64,000 bases of DNA from the NCBI GenBank assembly GCA_035294465.1, contig DATGKW010000136.1, positions 8,066-72,065 on the forward strand. The letters are read 5' to 3'. The translations under genes and the position numbers were made by a program. The notes beneath the pieces were generated by a model, which worked only from the letters and a program-made list of their open reading frames with translations, was not told the DNA's origin and searched no databases. This DNA comes from Paraktedonobacter sp035294465 (GTDB lineage Bacteria; Chloroflexota; Ktedonobacteria; Ktedonobacterales; Ktedonobacteraceae). This document shows positions 43,732 to 53,086 of the stretch, in pieces; position 1 is the stretch's first letter, and every line of letters begins with the position of its first letter.

Positions 43732-44394
43732 ATGCGGAATATACGAAGCATTCAACCAAAAAGCGCAACACAGATTGCCGAACCACCTGTAGCACGCTTC
43801 CTTTTTGCAGACACCCGGATGGCCTGGTTCTGGCTCATCGTTCGTCTTTATCTTTGTTACGAGTGGCTGACCGCCGGGTTGGAAAAGATGTTTGGCCGCT
43901 CATTTGAATTCGGTTCTTCCTTCGGCCAGCCGGTTCAGGGTGGAAGCTGGATCGCCGGTAGCCACGTGGGCGCGGCCATCCAGGGTTTTGCTAACGGGGC
44001 ACTGGCTCAGGCAACCGGAGCACATCCAGCAGTGCAGAACTGGTACGCCTGGTTCCTGCAGCATGTGGTCATTCCTAACGCGGGCGCGTTCGCTTATGTG
44101 ATCACCTTTGGTGAGGTGCTGGTTGGCATGGGCCTGCTGGTTGGCGCACTGACTGGCATTGCAGCCTTCTTCGGCCTGCTCATGAATCTGAACTACCTGC
44201 TCGCCGGTACAGTGAGCACCAACCCGTTGCTGGGCGTGCTGGCTGTGCTGGTGGTGCTGGCATGGAGGATCGCGGGCTACTACGGTATTGACCGCTACCT
44301 GCTGCCAGTGCTGGGTACACCCTGGACAGGTTCTCTGCTGAAGAAGACAGAGGAGACGGTAGAGCCATCTGCAAAACTGCACGCGGCCTCATAA
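43732..44394 (+). CDS. DoxX family membrane protein
   Basis: 220 residues with four membrane segments of the DoxX fold, including RLYLCYEWLTAGLEKM and FGEVLVGMGLLVGALTGIAAFFGLLMNLNYLLAG in consecutive parts. DoxX proteins are linked to quinone redox chemistry (thiosulfate:quinone oxidoreductase) and redox stress. ATG 43732 has AAGGAGCG upstream. The cytochrome bd genes follow, which suits a respiratory role, but they have their own promoter. Confidence 0.85.
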   Translation: MRNIRSIQPKSATQIAEPPVARFLFADTRMAWFWLIVRLYLCYEWLTAGLEKMFGRSFEFGSSFGQPVQGGSWIAGSHVGAAIQGFANGALAQATGAHPAVQNWYAWFLQHVVIPNAGAFAYVITFGEVLVGMGLLVGALTGIAAFFGLLMNLNYLLAGTVSTNPLLGVLAVLVVLAWRIAGYYGIDRYLLPVLGTPWTGSLLKKTEETVEPSAKLHAAS

Positions 44395-44416
44395 ACCGCA
44401 ATAGTAACTTTTAGAG

Positions 44417-44563
44417 TCAGGAGGTTCGAGGGCGAAGCATAGCTGAATGCTTCGCTCTCGACTGTTTGTTTGCCCTCTGTTCGTCACCAGACCACTTCCC
44501 TTTCTTGTTGAGATTGAGATAAGCCCGCGCCAGTCTCGGATCCATATCAAACTGGCCCTCCAT
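44417..44563 (-). CDS. Possible small charged protein (48 aa)
   Basis: Short basic frame (starts MEGQFDMDPRLARAYLN). It has an AGGAG ribosome site 5 nt before ATG 44563. No family recognised, and its 3' end overlaps the DoxX terminator hairpin in antisense, so it may be chance. Confidence 0.25.
   Translation of the reverse strand: MEGQFDMDPRLARAYLNLNKKGKWSGDEQRANKQSRAKHSAMLRPRTS
44427..44460 (+). terminator. Terminator-like hairpin after DoxX
   Basis: CGAGGGCGAAGCAT pairs with ATGCTTCGCTCTCG (one G-T pair), 6-nt loop. A weak T-rich stretch (ACTGTTTGTTTG) follows. Confidence 0.65.
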
Positions 44564-44701
44564 CCTGGCTCCTCTACGGTTTTCGCGAAAAAATCGTGAC
44601 TGGGACATAGACCTGGCCTCACAAAACGATCACAATATCTGGCAAAGAAGAAACAGCGTATTGAGCAGCCAGCAGAAACGGCTCATTTGCTCTTTTCTCA
44701 T

Positions 44702-44731
44702 TTGAACTACTCTTACCACTTGCCCTACAAT
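44702..44731 (+). promoter_or_regulatory. Promoter of the cydDCAB operon
   Basis: TTGAAC (44702-44707), 18-bp spacer, TACAAT (44726-44731), 64 bp before the cydD start codon. No redox-regulator site was recognised. Confidence 0.55.
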
Positions 44732-44795
44732 ACAGAAAGACAAGAAGCACAAATTTTTTCTCAGCCTGTCAAGAGGCTTTAGAGATTGGGAACAT

Positions 44796-46586
44796 ATGTA
44801 TAAAAAAATTCTCGCCTCCACCAAACTATCGCGGCGTATCCTGGCCTTCACGGTCGCGATGGGCCTGGCGGGGACGCTGGCGATCATTGCGCAAATGGCG
44901 CTCCTGAGCAAGATTGTCACGCAGGTCTTTCTCTTACATAAGGGACTGGCGCAGGTGCTTTTGCCGCTTGCCCTGTTCGTAAGCACGATTGTTATACGGG
45001 CCGGCCTGCTCTGGGTGCGCGAAGAGGCCGCCCAGAGAGCAGCAATTCGCGCAAAAGCTTTCTTGCGGGAGCGTGTCTTTGCTCATCTGCTGGCGCTTGG
45101 GCCAGGCTTCCGCGCGAGCGAGCGCACGGGCGAACTGGCCGCAACGCTCAACGAGGGCATCGAGCGATTGGACGCTTATATCGCACGCTACCTGCCTCAG
45201 CTCGCTTTGAGCATTCTCGTCCCTGTGCTTATCTTTGTCGTGATCCTGCCGGTTGACTGGTTTAGTGCCCTGCTACTGCTTTGCACTGGACCGGTGATCC
45301 CGCTGCTCATGGCACTGGTGGGCATCAATACACAGAAGCGCACTCAGGCACAATGGGCTACACTTTCACTCATGAGCGCTCATTTCCTGGATGTTATGCA
45401 GGGACTAACGACGCTGAAGCTGTTTGGACACAGCGAGGAGCAGCAGGAGCGCATTGCTTCCATTAGCAACCGCTTTCGCGAGAGAACGCTACAGGTGCTG
45501 CGCTCTGCATTCCTCTCAGGTGCTGTGCTTGAGTTCATGACGATGACGGCCATCGGCGTGATTGCAACAACGCTCGGTGTACGTCTGCTCAACCATAGCA
45601 TGAGTTTTGATCGGGCCTTCTTCATTCTCCTACTGACGCCGGAGTTTTATCGGCCGCTGCAAGAGCTTGGTACGCAGCGCCACGCCGCACTAGAAGGCGA
45701 GGCATCGGCGCAGCGGCTCCTTGAAATTCTGGAAATGCCGGTCCCGACAGAGGCCGGCTCGGAGGTTGACGAAGCCATCCCGGCAGGCCCCATCACTATC
45801 GATATTACTGACCTCAGCTATACTTATCCAGCGAAGGAAGCGCCCGCGCTGGATCATGTCACGCTGCGCTTGCCAGCCAATACCTGCACCGCGCTCGTCG
45901 GTCACAGTGGCGCGGGCAAGAGCACACTGGTCAACCTGCTCTTGCGCTTTATAGATGGTACATCTGGAACGATTGCCGCGAATGGGATAGCTATCACCCG
46001 GCTCTCGCCGGAACGGTGGCGGGAATATATCGCCCTTGTGCCGCAGCGCCCTTACCTGTTCTACGGCACAGTACGCGAGAACATCCATCTGGCACGCCCA
46101 CAGGCCAGCGAAGACGAGGTTACGCATGCGGCAGAGCTGGCGGGAGTAACCGCCTTCCTTGATGAACTTCCCCACGGCTTCGACACTCAGGTTGGAGAGC
46201 AGGGTACACAGCTTAGCGCCGGTCAGGCACAAAGGGTTGCCATTGCACGCGCTTTCCTAAAGAATGCCCCGCTCTTGATCCTGGACGAGCCAACATCCTG
46301 TCTTGACCCAGACAGTGAGGCCCGTATCCGGCAATCGCTCACCACCCTGATGCGAGACCGCACCGTGCTGGTGATCGCCCATCGCTCCAACACCATCGCC
46401 CAGGCGCATCGCGTGGTCGTACTGGAAAACGGGCGGATCACGGAAACAGGCTTGCCGGACGAACTCGCATTAAGCGACGGAACGTATGCCCACCTGCTCG
46501 GTGCCGCCAGAGCAAGGGCATCAGCAGATGCAAGGCTTCCCATCGTAGCGTTTACGGGCAACACTGGCACCGTTCCAGAGATGTAA
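44796..46586 (+). CDS. cydD: Thiol/heme-linked ABC exporter, CydD subunit
   Basis: 596-residue ABC half-transporter: six membrane helices (about 15-310) then an ATPase with Walker A GHSGAGKST, signature LSAGQAQR and Walker B LLILDEPTS. CydDC exports cysteine or glutathione (and handles heme) and is required to assemble cytochrome bd. It is the first gene of cydDCAB, with cydC starting 11 bp downstream. Confidence 0.92.
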   Translation: MYKKILASTKLSRRILAFTVAMGLAGTLAIIAQMALLSKIVTQVFLLHKGLAQVLLPLALFVSTIVIRAGLLWVREEAAQRAAIRAKAFLRERVFAHLLALGPGFRASERTGELAATLNEGIERLDAYIARYLPQLALSILVPVLIFVVILPVDWFSALLLLCTGPVIPLLMALVGINTQKRTQAQWATLSLMSAHFLDVMQGLTTLKLFGHSEEQQERIASISNRFRERTLQVLRSAFLSGAVLEFMTMTAIGVIATTLGVRLLNHSMSFDRAFFILLLTPEFYRPLQELGTQRHAALEGEASAQRLLEILEMPVPTEAGSEVDEAIPAGPITIDITDLSYTYPAKEAPALDHVTLRLPANTCTALVGHSGAGKSTLVNLLLRFIDGTSGTIAANGIAITRLSPERWREYIALVPQRPYLFYGTVRENIHLARPQASEDEVTHAAELAGVTAFLDELPHGFDTQVGEQGTQLSAGQAQRVAIARAFLKNAPLLILDEPTSCLDPDSEARIRQSLTTLMRDRTVLVIAHRSNTIAQAHRVVVLENGRITETGLPDELALSDGTYAHLLGAARARASADARLPIVAFTGNTGTVPEM

Positions 46587-46597
46587 GGAAAGTAATC

Positions 46598-48346
46598 ATG
46601 AAGACGTTCACACGCTTGTTCGCATACCTGCTGCCATTTCGCTGGCGGATCGCGCTGGCAATTCTCCTGGGCAGCGTCATGATTGCCAGCAGCATGGGAC
46701 TGCTTGGTATGGCGGCCTATCTCGTCGCCACAGCCGCGCTTGGACCGCTGCTGGTTTTCCTCAGCATCCCTATCTACCTGGTACAAACGATGGGCATTGT
46801 ACGCGCAGCCTCGCGCTATAGCGAGCGACTCATCTCGCATAATACGACCCTCCGCCTGCTGGCACACCTGCGCGTCTGGGCATATAAACGTATCGAGCCG
46901 CAGGCCCCGGCCCACTTGCTGACACACCGCAGCGGCGATATGCTGGCGCGTCTGGTGGCCGACATCGAGGAACTACAGAACTTTTATCTGCGCGTTGTCT
47001 CGCCTATGATCGTCGCGCTGGTAACCAGCCTCTTCACTTTTGGCGTCTTTGCGATTTTCAGCATGGGAATGGCCTGGATTTCGCTGGTCTTTCTAATTCT
47101 CGCCGGCCTGGGTGTCCCCTGCCTCTCGCTAGCGCTTGCACGCAACCTGGGCCGGCAGCACGTCAAGACTCGTGCCGAATTGAGCATTCAGGTTGTCGAT
47201 GGATTGCAAGGTATCCAGGACACACTGGTATTCGGGCGTGGCTCGGCCCGGCTCGCAAGCATCGCCTCTTGCAACCACGAGCTTGGCAAGGTGCAACGCC
47301 GCATGGCACACATCGCCGGATTCCAGATTGCGCTGGGCGACCTGCTGACGAATATGGCAATGTGCGTGCTGCTCATCCTGGCGATTCCGCTGGTGGCATC
47401 GCGGTCTATTGATGGAGTCTACCTGGGAGTGATTGGCCTGCTCATCCTGGCAAGCTTCGAGGCTGTGCAGCCGCTTGCCTCAGCCTTCCAGGAGTTGGGG
47501 CAGACGCGAGCTGCCGCGGAGCGCGTCTTTACCGTCACCGATACCCAGCCGCCAGTCATCGAAAGCGCTGCGCCACAACCGCTTCCGAAGCAATGCGGCG
47601 GCTACGATCTGGCTTTCGAGCGAGTCTCCTTCACATACCATCCAGGTGAGCGCCACGTGCTCAGCGATATTAGTTTTAGATTGCGAGCAGGCAGTCGTGT
47701 CGCGCTCGTTGGTCCTAGCGGATCGGGCAAGAGTACGCTGATCCGGCTCGCCCTGCGCTTTTGGGATCCCACGAGCGGTGTGATTTGCCTGAACGGGCAG
47801 GACATTCGAGACCTTCGCCTGCGCGACTTGCGTGATTGCATCGCCGTAGTTGCGCAGGATACTTACCTTTTCAACGATACCCTGCGCGCCAACCTGCTGC
47901 TGGCGCGACCGCAGGCCAGCGAGGCGGAGCTTGAAGCCGCCCTGGAACAGGCCCAACTGACCGACTTTGTGCGCCAGCTGCCACAAGGGCTGAAAACGCG
48001 CATTGGCGAGCAGGGGATGCAGCTATCCGGCGGCGAACGCCAGCGTGTAGCCATTGCGCGGGCCTTCCTGAAAGATGCGCCGCTGCTTATCCTCGACGAA
48101 GCCACTGCGAATCTCGACCCGTTGATTGAGCGCGCGCTGCTCGCCAGTCTGGAAGAACTCTCGCGAGGACGCACCACCCTGTATACCACACACCGACTGG
48201 TAGGAATGGAACATATGGATGAGATTCTTGTGCTGGATCGTGGCCACCTTGCCGAGCGGGGCACCCATCACGAGTTGCTCGCTCTGGGAAAGCTCTATCG
48301 GCAATTGTTCGATGTCCAGGAAGGGGTAATTGAGTTCATTTCATGA
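46598..48346 (+). CDS. cydC: Thiol/heme-linked ABC exporter, CydC subunit
   Basis: 582 residues, the partner half-transporter of CydD. It has six membrane helices, Walker A GPSGSGKST, signature LSGGERQR and Walker B LLILDEATANLD. The ribosome site AAGGAAAG precedes ATG 46598. A 108-bp spacer separates it from cydA. Confidence 0.92.
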   Translation: MKTFTRLFAYLLPFRWRIALAILLGSVMIASSMGLLGMAAYLVATAALGPLLVFLSIPIYLVQTMGIVRAASRYSERLISHNTTLRLLAHLRVWAYKRIEPQAPAHLLTHRSGDMLARLVADIEELQNFYLRVVSPMIVALVTSLFTFGVFAIFSMGMAWISLVFLILAGLGVPCLSLALARNLGRQHVKTRAELSIQVVDGLQGIQDTLVFGRGSARLASIASCNHELGKVQRRMAHIAGFQIALGDLLTNMAMCVLLILAIPLVASRSIDGVYLGVIGLLILASFEAVQPLASAFQELGQTRAAAERVFTVTDTQPPVIESAAPQPLPKQCGGYDLAFERVSFTYHPGERHVLSDISFRLRAGSRVALVGPSGSGKSTLIRLALRFWDPTSGVICLNGQDIRDLRLRDLRDCIAVVAQDTYLFNDTLRANLLLARPQASEAELEAALEQAQLTDFVRQLPQGLKTRIGEQGMQLSGGERQRVAIARAFLKDAPLLILDEATANLDPLIERALLASLEELSRGRTTLYTTHRLVGMEHMDEILVLDRGHLAERGTHHELLALGKLYRQLFDVQEGVIEFIS

Positions 48347-48454
48347 ATGTTCATGCTCAGTTCTGGCGCTATCGCCTTGAGCGAAATGAATGTAGGAAGA
48401 CAGCGCCGGGTGCCCTTGTGAGAGGGCATAGATAAATCGGAAGAGGAATAGTAT

Positions 48455-49828
48455 ATGAGCATATCGACGATATTGTCGCGCATCCAGTTCGCCTTTACGA
48501 TAGGCTACCATTACCTGTTCCCACAATTCACGATGGGGCTGGCACTGCTGCTGGTCATCCTCAAAATACTGTACCTGGTGCGCAAGGATGAACGCTACAA
48601 TACTGCTGTGCATTTCTGGGGCAAGATTTTTGCTGTCACGTTTGTTCTTGGGGTAGTCACAGGCATTCCGATGGAATTCCAGTTCGGCACCAACTGGGCG
48701 CTCTTTTCGTCTTACGCGGGCGGCATCATCGCGCAGACGCTGGCAATGGAAGGTGCCTTCGCTTTCTTCCTGGAATCGGCTTTCCTGGGCCTCTTTCTCT
48801 TTGGTGAGCAGACCATCGGACAAAAAGGGCACCTGATCGCGACCATCCTGGTCTGGCTCGGTACCTGGCTATCGGGTGGGTTCATTATTGCCTCCAACGC
48901 CTGGATGCAGCACCCGGTTGGCTATACGCTCGCACATGGTCGCCTGAGCATCTCAAACTGGGGCGCAGTGATGACCAATCCCTGGATTCTGCCGCAATAC
49001 CTGCACACCATGAGCGGAGCCGTCGTCACCGGCGCGTTTATGATGACCGGCCTGGGAGCCTTTTATCTGCTCTCCAAACGCGATATCGACTATGGCCGCA
49101 TGTTTGTGACGCTGGGGGTGATAGTAGGCTTGATCGCCAGCGTCTTTCAGCTCTATCCCAGTGGAGATATGGAAGGGTTGCAAGTAGCAGCCTACCAGCC
49201 TACCAAGCTCGCCGCGATGGAGGGATTGTTCCAGACGCAAAGCGGGGCAGGCATTGTGATCCTGGGGCAGCCAGACGCCTCCAAAGGTACAATTGACAAC
49301 CCCATCATTATCCCAAATGTCCTAAGCTTTCTGACCTACCGGCAGTGGACGGCGGTTGTGCAGGGACTCGATACATTTCCGGCCGATCAGCGTCCTGATG
49401 CCGTTGAAATGGTCTACTACTCGTATCACATCATGGTTGGCCTGGGTACGCTCTTCATCGCCATCACCGCCCTGGCGCTACTCCTGCTGTGGAGAGGCAA
49501 GCTATTCCAGAGCCGCTGGATGTTGTGGATACTGATGCTGGCAACGCCGTTTCCTTATATCGCGAACACAGCCGGCTGGTTTACTGCTGAGTTGGGTCGC
49601 CAGCCCTGGATCGCCTTTGGCTTGCTGCGCACGGTCAATGGCTCATCTCCCCTGCTTTCGACAGGGAATATCATTTTCACATTGCTGGGCTTCGCCGGAA
49701 TGTACCTCCTCCTCGGCTTGCTCTATATTTTGATGGTAGTCATCGAGGCGCTCAAAGGTCCGGAAAAGAGCGCGAAAGAGCCAATGGAGGAAGAGGGAGA
49801 TATGGGACTGTTGAGTGGGCAAGGATAA
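48455..49828 (+). CDS. cydA: Cytochrome bd ubiquinol oxidase subunit I
   Basis: 457-residue membrane protein that oxidises quinol and reduces oxygen to water with high affinity. Heme-ligand regions are visible: FAFTIGYHYLFPQFTMG (heme b595 His near residue 19) and NAWMQHPVGY. The quinol-site motif GRQPW is present. Its length suits a short Q-loop form. cydB starts 19 bp downstream. Confidence 0.95.
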   Translation: MSISTILSRIQFAFTIGYHYLFPQFTMGLALLLVILKILYLVRKDERYNTAVHFWGKIFAVTFVLGVVTGIPMEFQFGTNWALFSSYAGGIIAQTLAMEGAFAFFLESAFLGLFLFGEQTIGQKGHLIATILVWLGTWLSGGFIIASNAWMQHPVGYTLAHGRLSISNWGAVMTNPWILPQYLHTMSGAVVTGAFMMTGLGAFYLLSKRDIDYGRMFVTLGVIVGLIASVFQLYPSGDMEGLQVAAYQPTKLAAMEGLFQTQSGAGIVILGQPDASKGTIDNPIIIPNVLSFLTYRQWTAVVQGLDTFPADQRPDAVEMVYYSYHIMVGLGTLFIAITALALLLLWRGKLFQSRWMLWILMLATPFPYIANTAGWFTAELGRQPWIAFGLLRTVNGSSPLLSTGNIIFTLLGFAGMYLLLGLLYILMVVIEALKGPEKSAKEPMEEEGDMGLLSGQG

Positions 49829-49847
49829 GGAAAGAAGAAGGAGCACT

Positions 49848-50891
49848 ATGTCAACACTCTGGTTTATTCTGGTCACGTTTATGCTGACCATGTATGTACT
49901 GCTGGATGGTTTTGACCTGGGAGCCGGCATTATCCACCTGATCGCTGCTCGCACAGATAGCGAACGGCGCTTCATCCTGCGCGCAATTGGGCCAGTTTGG
50001 GATGGGAACGAGGTCTGGCTGATCGCCGCTGGTGGCACGTTGTTTTTCGCTTTTCCGCTACTCTACGCCTCTAGCTTCAGCGGCTTTTATCTGCCGCTGA
50101 TCATCGTCCTGTGGCTACTCATGGGGCGCGGCGTCGCCATCGAACTGCGCTCGCGTATCCCTCTGGGAGTATGGGCTTCGTTCTGGGATGGCATTTTCTT
50201 CATCGGTAGTTCACTGCTGGCCATTTTTTACGGTGCAGCACTGGGCAATGTGATTCGCGGTGTGCCGCTCAATGCGCAGGGCTACTTCTTTGAGGCGCTG
50301 TGGACGAATTTCAATCCTTTTAATTCCAACCCCGGCATCCTGGATTGGTACACGATCCTGACAGGCGTGCTGGCCTTCTTCGCGCTGCTCACGCACGGAG
50401 CAAACTACATCGCCCTCAAGACAGAGGGCAAGCTAAATGAACGCGCCCGGCGCATCTCGCGAGTCGGCTGGTTCATAACCATCCCTCTGGCCGCCCTTGC
50501 CAGCTTCGCCACGTTCACCGTTCAGCCACAGGTCTACACCAGCTTCGCGGAGCGTCCCTGGGGTATCATTTTTCCTTTGATCGCCTTGCTCGGCCTGCTT
50601 GGCGCAGGCTTCTTCAATTTTCGGAAACGCGATCTGCCTGCCCTTCTTTCATCCGGCACGTTCATCCTGGGAATGCTGGCCTGTTCAGCCTTCAGCCTGT
50701 ACCCGCTGGTTCTGCCCGCTGCAAACCATGTCAACAGTCTGACCATCACTAACGCCTCCACCTCGCAATACGGCCTGGTAGTCGGACTGATCTGGTGGAG
50801 TCTGGGCATGTTTCTGGCCGCGATCTACTTCATCATCACCTATCGTCGCTTCCGGGGAAAAGTAACAGCAGCAGCGAGCCAGGAGTATTGA
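49848..50891 (+). CDS. cydB: Cytochrome bd ubiquinol oxidase subunit II
   Basis: 347-residue partner of CydA with eight or nine membrane helices. Family motifs include MYVLLDGFDLGAGI, RAIGPVWDGNEVWLI and GRGVAIELRSR. ATG 49848 has AAGGAG upstream and begins at the conserved MSTLWFILV. Last gene of the operon. Confidence 0.95.
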   Translation: MSTLWFILVTFMLTMYVLLDGFDLGAGIIHLIAARTDSERRFILRAIGPVWDGNEVWLIAAGGTLFFAFPLLYASSFSGFYLPLIIVLWLLMGRGVAIELRSRIPLGVWASFWDGIFFIGSSLLAIFYGAALGNVIRGVPLNAQGYFFEALWTNFNPFNSNPGILDWYTILTGVLAFFALLTHGANYIALKTEGKLNERARRISRVGWFITIPLAALASFATFTVQPQVYTSFAERPWGIIFPLIALLGLLGAGFFNFRKRDLPALLSSGTFILGMLACSAFSLYPLVLPAANHVNSLTITNASTSQYGLVVGLIWWSLGMFLAAIYFIITYRRFRGKVTAAASQEY

Positions 50892-50979
50892 GAGAACAAA
50901 AACAGCGAATTGCTACCTGCATATACTCGAAACAGGTTGGCAATCCGTTATGATAAATGGAGGAGGGAGATAAGCAGAG

Positions 50980-51654
50980 ATGACACCGCACCTCGCTTTT
51001 CTTTTAGATGTAGACAATACCCTGCTAGCGAATGATGAGGTCAAGCAGGAACTGGATAGACAATTGCAAGAAACTCTTGGGCACGAGCTAACCCGGCGGT
51101 TCTGGAACATCTACGAACAGGTCCGTCACGAGCAAGACGTCGTCGATATCCCGCTTTCGCTGAAGCGTTTGCGCGCGGAAATTCCACTAACGCAGCTTGA
51201 CGAGCGAGCATACCAGCACGCTCATGCCCTCTTCGAGACCTTCCCGTTCTTCGAGTACCTGTATCCACACGCCATTGAGACGCTTCAGCATCTGCGCACC
51301 CTCGGCTTGACGATCATCGTCTCGGATGGCGATCAGTATTTCCAGGAAGAGAAGATTGTCAACAGCCATCTGGCAGCAGCTGTTGAGGGGCGCGTCTTGA
51401 TCTATACTCACAAGCAACAGCACCTGGATGAGATCCTCCAGCGCTATCCGGCCGATCACTATGTGATGATTGATGATAAAGCCAGCATCTTAGCTGCGAG
51501 CAAAGAGCTGCTGGGCAGGCGCTTGACTACGCTCTTCGTGCGACAGGGCAAATACGCTCAGGAGCCGCTGCCCGCTCATTTCACCCCTGATATCAGCGTG
51601 GAGGATATTGCAGACCTGCGAAACTTCAGTGCGGAGCAGTTTCTGCAAACTTGA
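50980..51654 (+). CDS. HAD-superfamily hydrolase
   Basis: 224 residues. Motif I is LLDVDNTLL (nucleophile Asp9, with the usual DxDxT pattern), motif II IIVSDGD and the C-terminal motif VMIDDKASI. It probably acts on a small phosphorylated substrate, which is unknown. It lies 88 bp after cydB and may be transcribed separately. Confidence 0.82.
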   Translation: MTPHLAFLLDVDNTLLANDEVKQELDRQLQETLGHELTRRFWNIYEQVRHEQDVVDIPLSLKRLRAEIPLTQLDERAYQHAHALFETFPFFEYLYPHAIETLQHLRTLGLTIIVSDGDQYFQEEKIVNSHLAAAVEGRVLIYTHKQQHLDEILQRYPADHYVMIDDKASILAASKELLGRRLTTLFVRQGKYAQEPLPAHFTPDISVEDIADLRNFSAEQFLQT

Positions 51655-51883
51655 CCTGACTCAGAGAGAACCAAGCCGTAAGCATTTCTCTCTGTATCAG
51701 CCAGGGTAATCAGGATCTTCCCAAAGGCCGGAACGCATGGTACTATAAAGCTCGCAACAATTCAGATCCAGACCCAGAGCGCGTCACAAGGCGGGCTAAT
51801 ATTCGTGGACTTCACGTATGGGCGTAGAGCAGAGTGGAGACTTAAGAAGTTGTGTCGTCACAACATAAGGAGGGTACTCATTC

Positions 51884-52387
51884 ATGAGATTTCACATTAA
51901 GGAGCGCGGTTGGACTTTACGGGAAGAATTTATTGTGCGCGATCAGGATGGGAAACCGGCGTTCAAAGTCAAAGGCAGATTTTTCCATATCGGCGATAAC
52001 CTGGAAATGATTGACTTGCACCAGAATATGGAAGCGGCGCACATCAAACAGAAGGTAATCGCGCTGACCCCGCACTATGAGATTTACCAGAACGGTATGC
52101 TCTGGGCCAGCCTGCATGAGAAGCTGCTTCACTTCTTTGGCGAACGCTTTAAGATCGCTCTGGACAACGGCGAGTTTTATCATATCACTGGCAACATCAT
52201 GGACTGGGACTTTACTGTTACCAATGAGCGGGGCGATTTACTGGCAACCATTAGCAAGAAAATTTCTCTCTTTGAAGATAGTTATGGCGTGGATATCGCT
52301 CAGAATGCTGACGTACCATTGATGATCGCCCTGGCGATTACTATCGAGATGATTCGCCAGCATCACGAGGATAAGAGTAAAAAATAG
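51884..52387 (+). CDS. LURP-one-related (YxjI-like) protein
   Basis: 167 residues of the LURP-one/DUF567 tubby-like fold: FIVRDQDGKPAFKVKGRFF, DNLEMIDLHQN, YEIYQNG and LLATISKKISLFEDSYGVDI. The function of the bacterial family is unknown; the fold resembles lipid-binding tubby domains. AAGGAGG precedes the ATG. It forms a tight pair with the JAMM gene 3 bp downstream. Confidence 0.85.
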   Translation: MRFHIKERGWTLREEFIVRDQDGKPAFKVKGRFFHIGDNLEMIDLHQNMEAAHIKQKVIALTPHYEIYQNGMLWASLHEKLLHFFGERFKIALDNGEFYHITGNIMDWDFTVTNERGDLLATISKKISLFEDSYGVDIAQNADVPLMIALAITIEMIRQHHEDKSKK

Positions 52388-52390
52388 CGA

Positions 52391-52921
52391 ATGAAACAGA
52401 CTCAAGTGGCAAGGGTTGTACTCAACACAGCCGCGTGGAAAACGATCCTGCTGGACGCTTACAAGCGCCAGGAGATCGAGGCTTGCGGAGTGCTGCTGGG
52501 GAGAATGGATCACGAGGAGAGCTGGTATATTGTAGAGGCTGTCCCTTTACGCAACATTTACGCGTCCCCGGTCTATTTTGAATTTGATCCTGCCGAGCTG
52601 CTGGCGATGGAACTGGAGCAACCTGGCAGGATCATTGGAGTCTACCATAGCCACCCGGCCGGGCCGGCCACTGCCAGCTCTATAGATCGGCGAAACATGC
52701 AGCGTGTCAACGCTGAGCAGCACATTCCCTGGATCTGGTTGATCGTCAGCGGCCCCTTTACCAGTATGCACACACCGGAGGCTCCAGACGAGACGCCAGG
52801 AAACAACCCCGCGACCAGTATTAACGCAGGGGAAGTTATCGCTTATCACCACTACGAGGATACAGGCTTGCAACAAATTGTTATCCAACGTAGCGGGAGC
52901 GAAGATACCAGGCCAGCTTAA
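52391..52921 (+). CDS. JAMM/MPN+ metalloprotease-like protein
   Basis: 176 residues with a complete JAMM zinc site: Glu in EIEACGVLLG, then VYHSHPAGPATASSIDRRN (HxHP, Ser, Asp). Bacterial JAMM proteins remove ubiquitin-like modifiers or process sulfur-carrier proteins. No ubiquitin-like or E1-like gene is adjacent. The nearest beta-grasp protein in the window is the YukD-like one 30 kb away. Confidence 0.85.
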   Translation: MKQTQVARVVLNTAAWKTILLDAYKRQEIEACGVLLGRMDHEESWYIVEAVPLRNIYASPVYFEFDPAELLAMELEQPGRIIGVYHSHPAGPATASSIDRRNMQRVNAEQHIPWIWLIVSGPFTSMHTPEAPDETPGNNPATSINAGEVIAYHHYEDTGLQQIVIQRSGSEDTRPA

Positions 52922-53086
52922 CATCAGCCTGAAGGGATAAGACGATCAGGTATCTAAGTAGCCAGCCGAGGGAAAAACACGTTATAATAAACGCTGATAG
53001 CATTACCATCAGCCAGCGTAATTATGTACGTATTGTTCTTATTCTTGCTTCTTCAAGGCGAGCTATTCTGAAATAAAGGATCGGTC

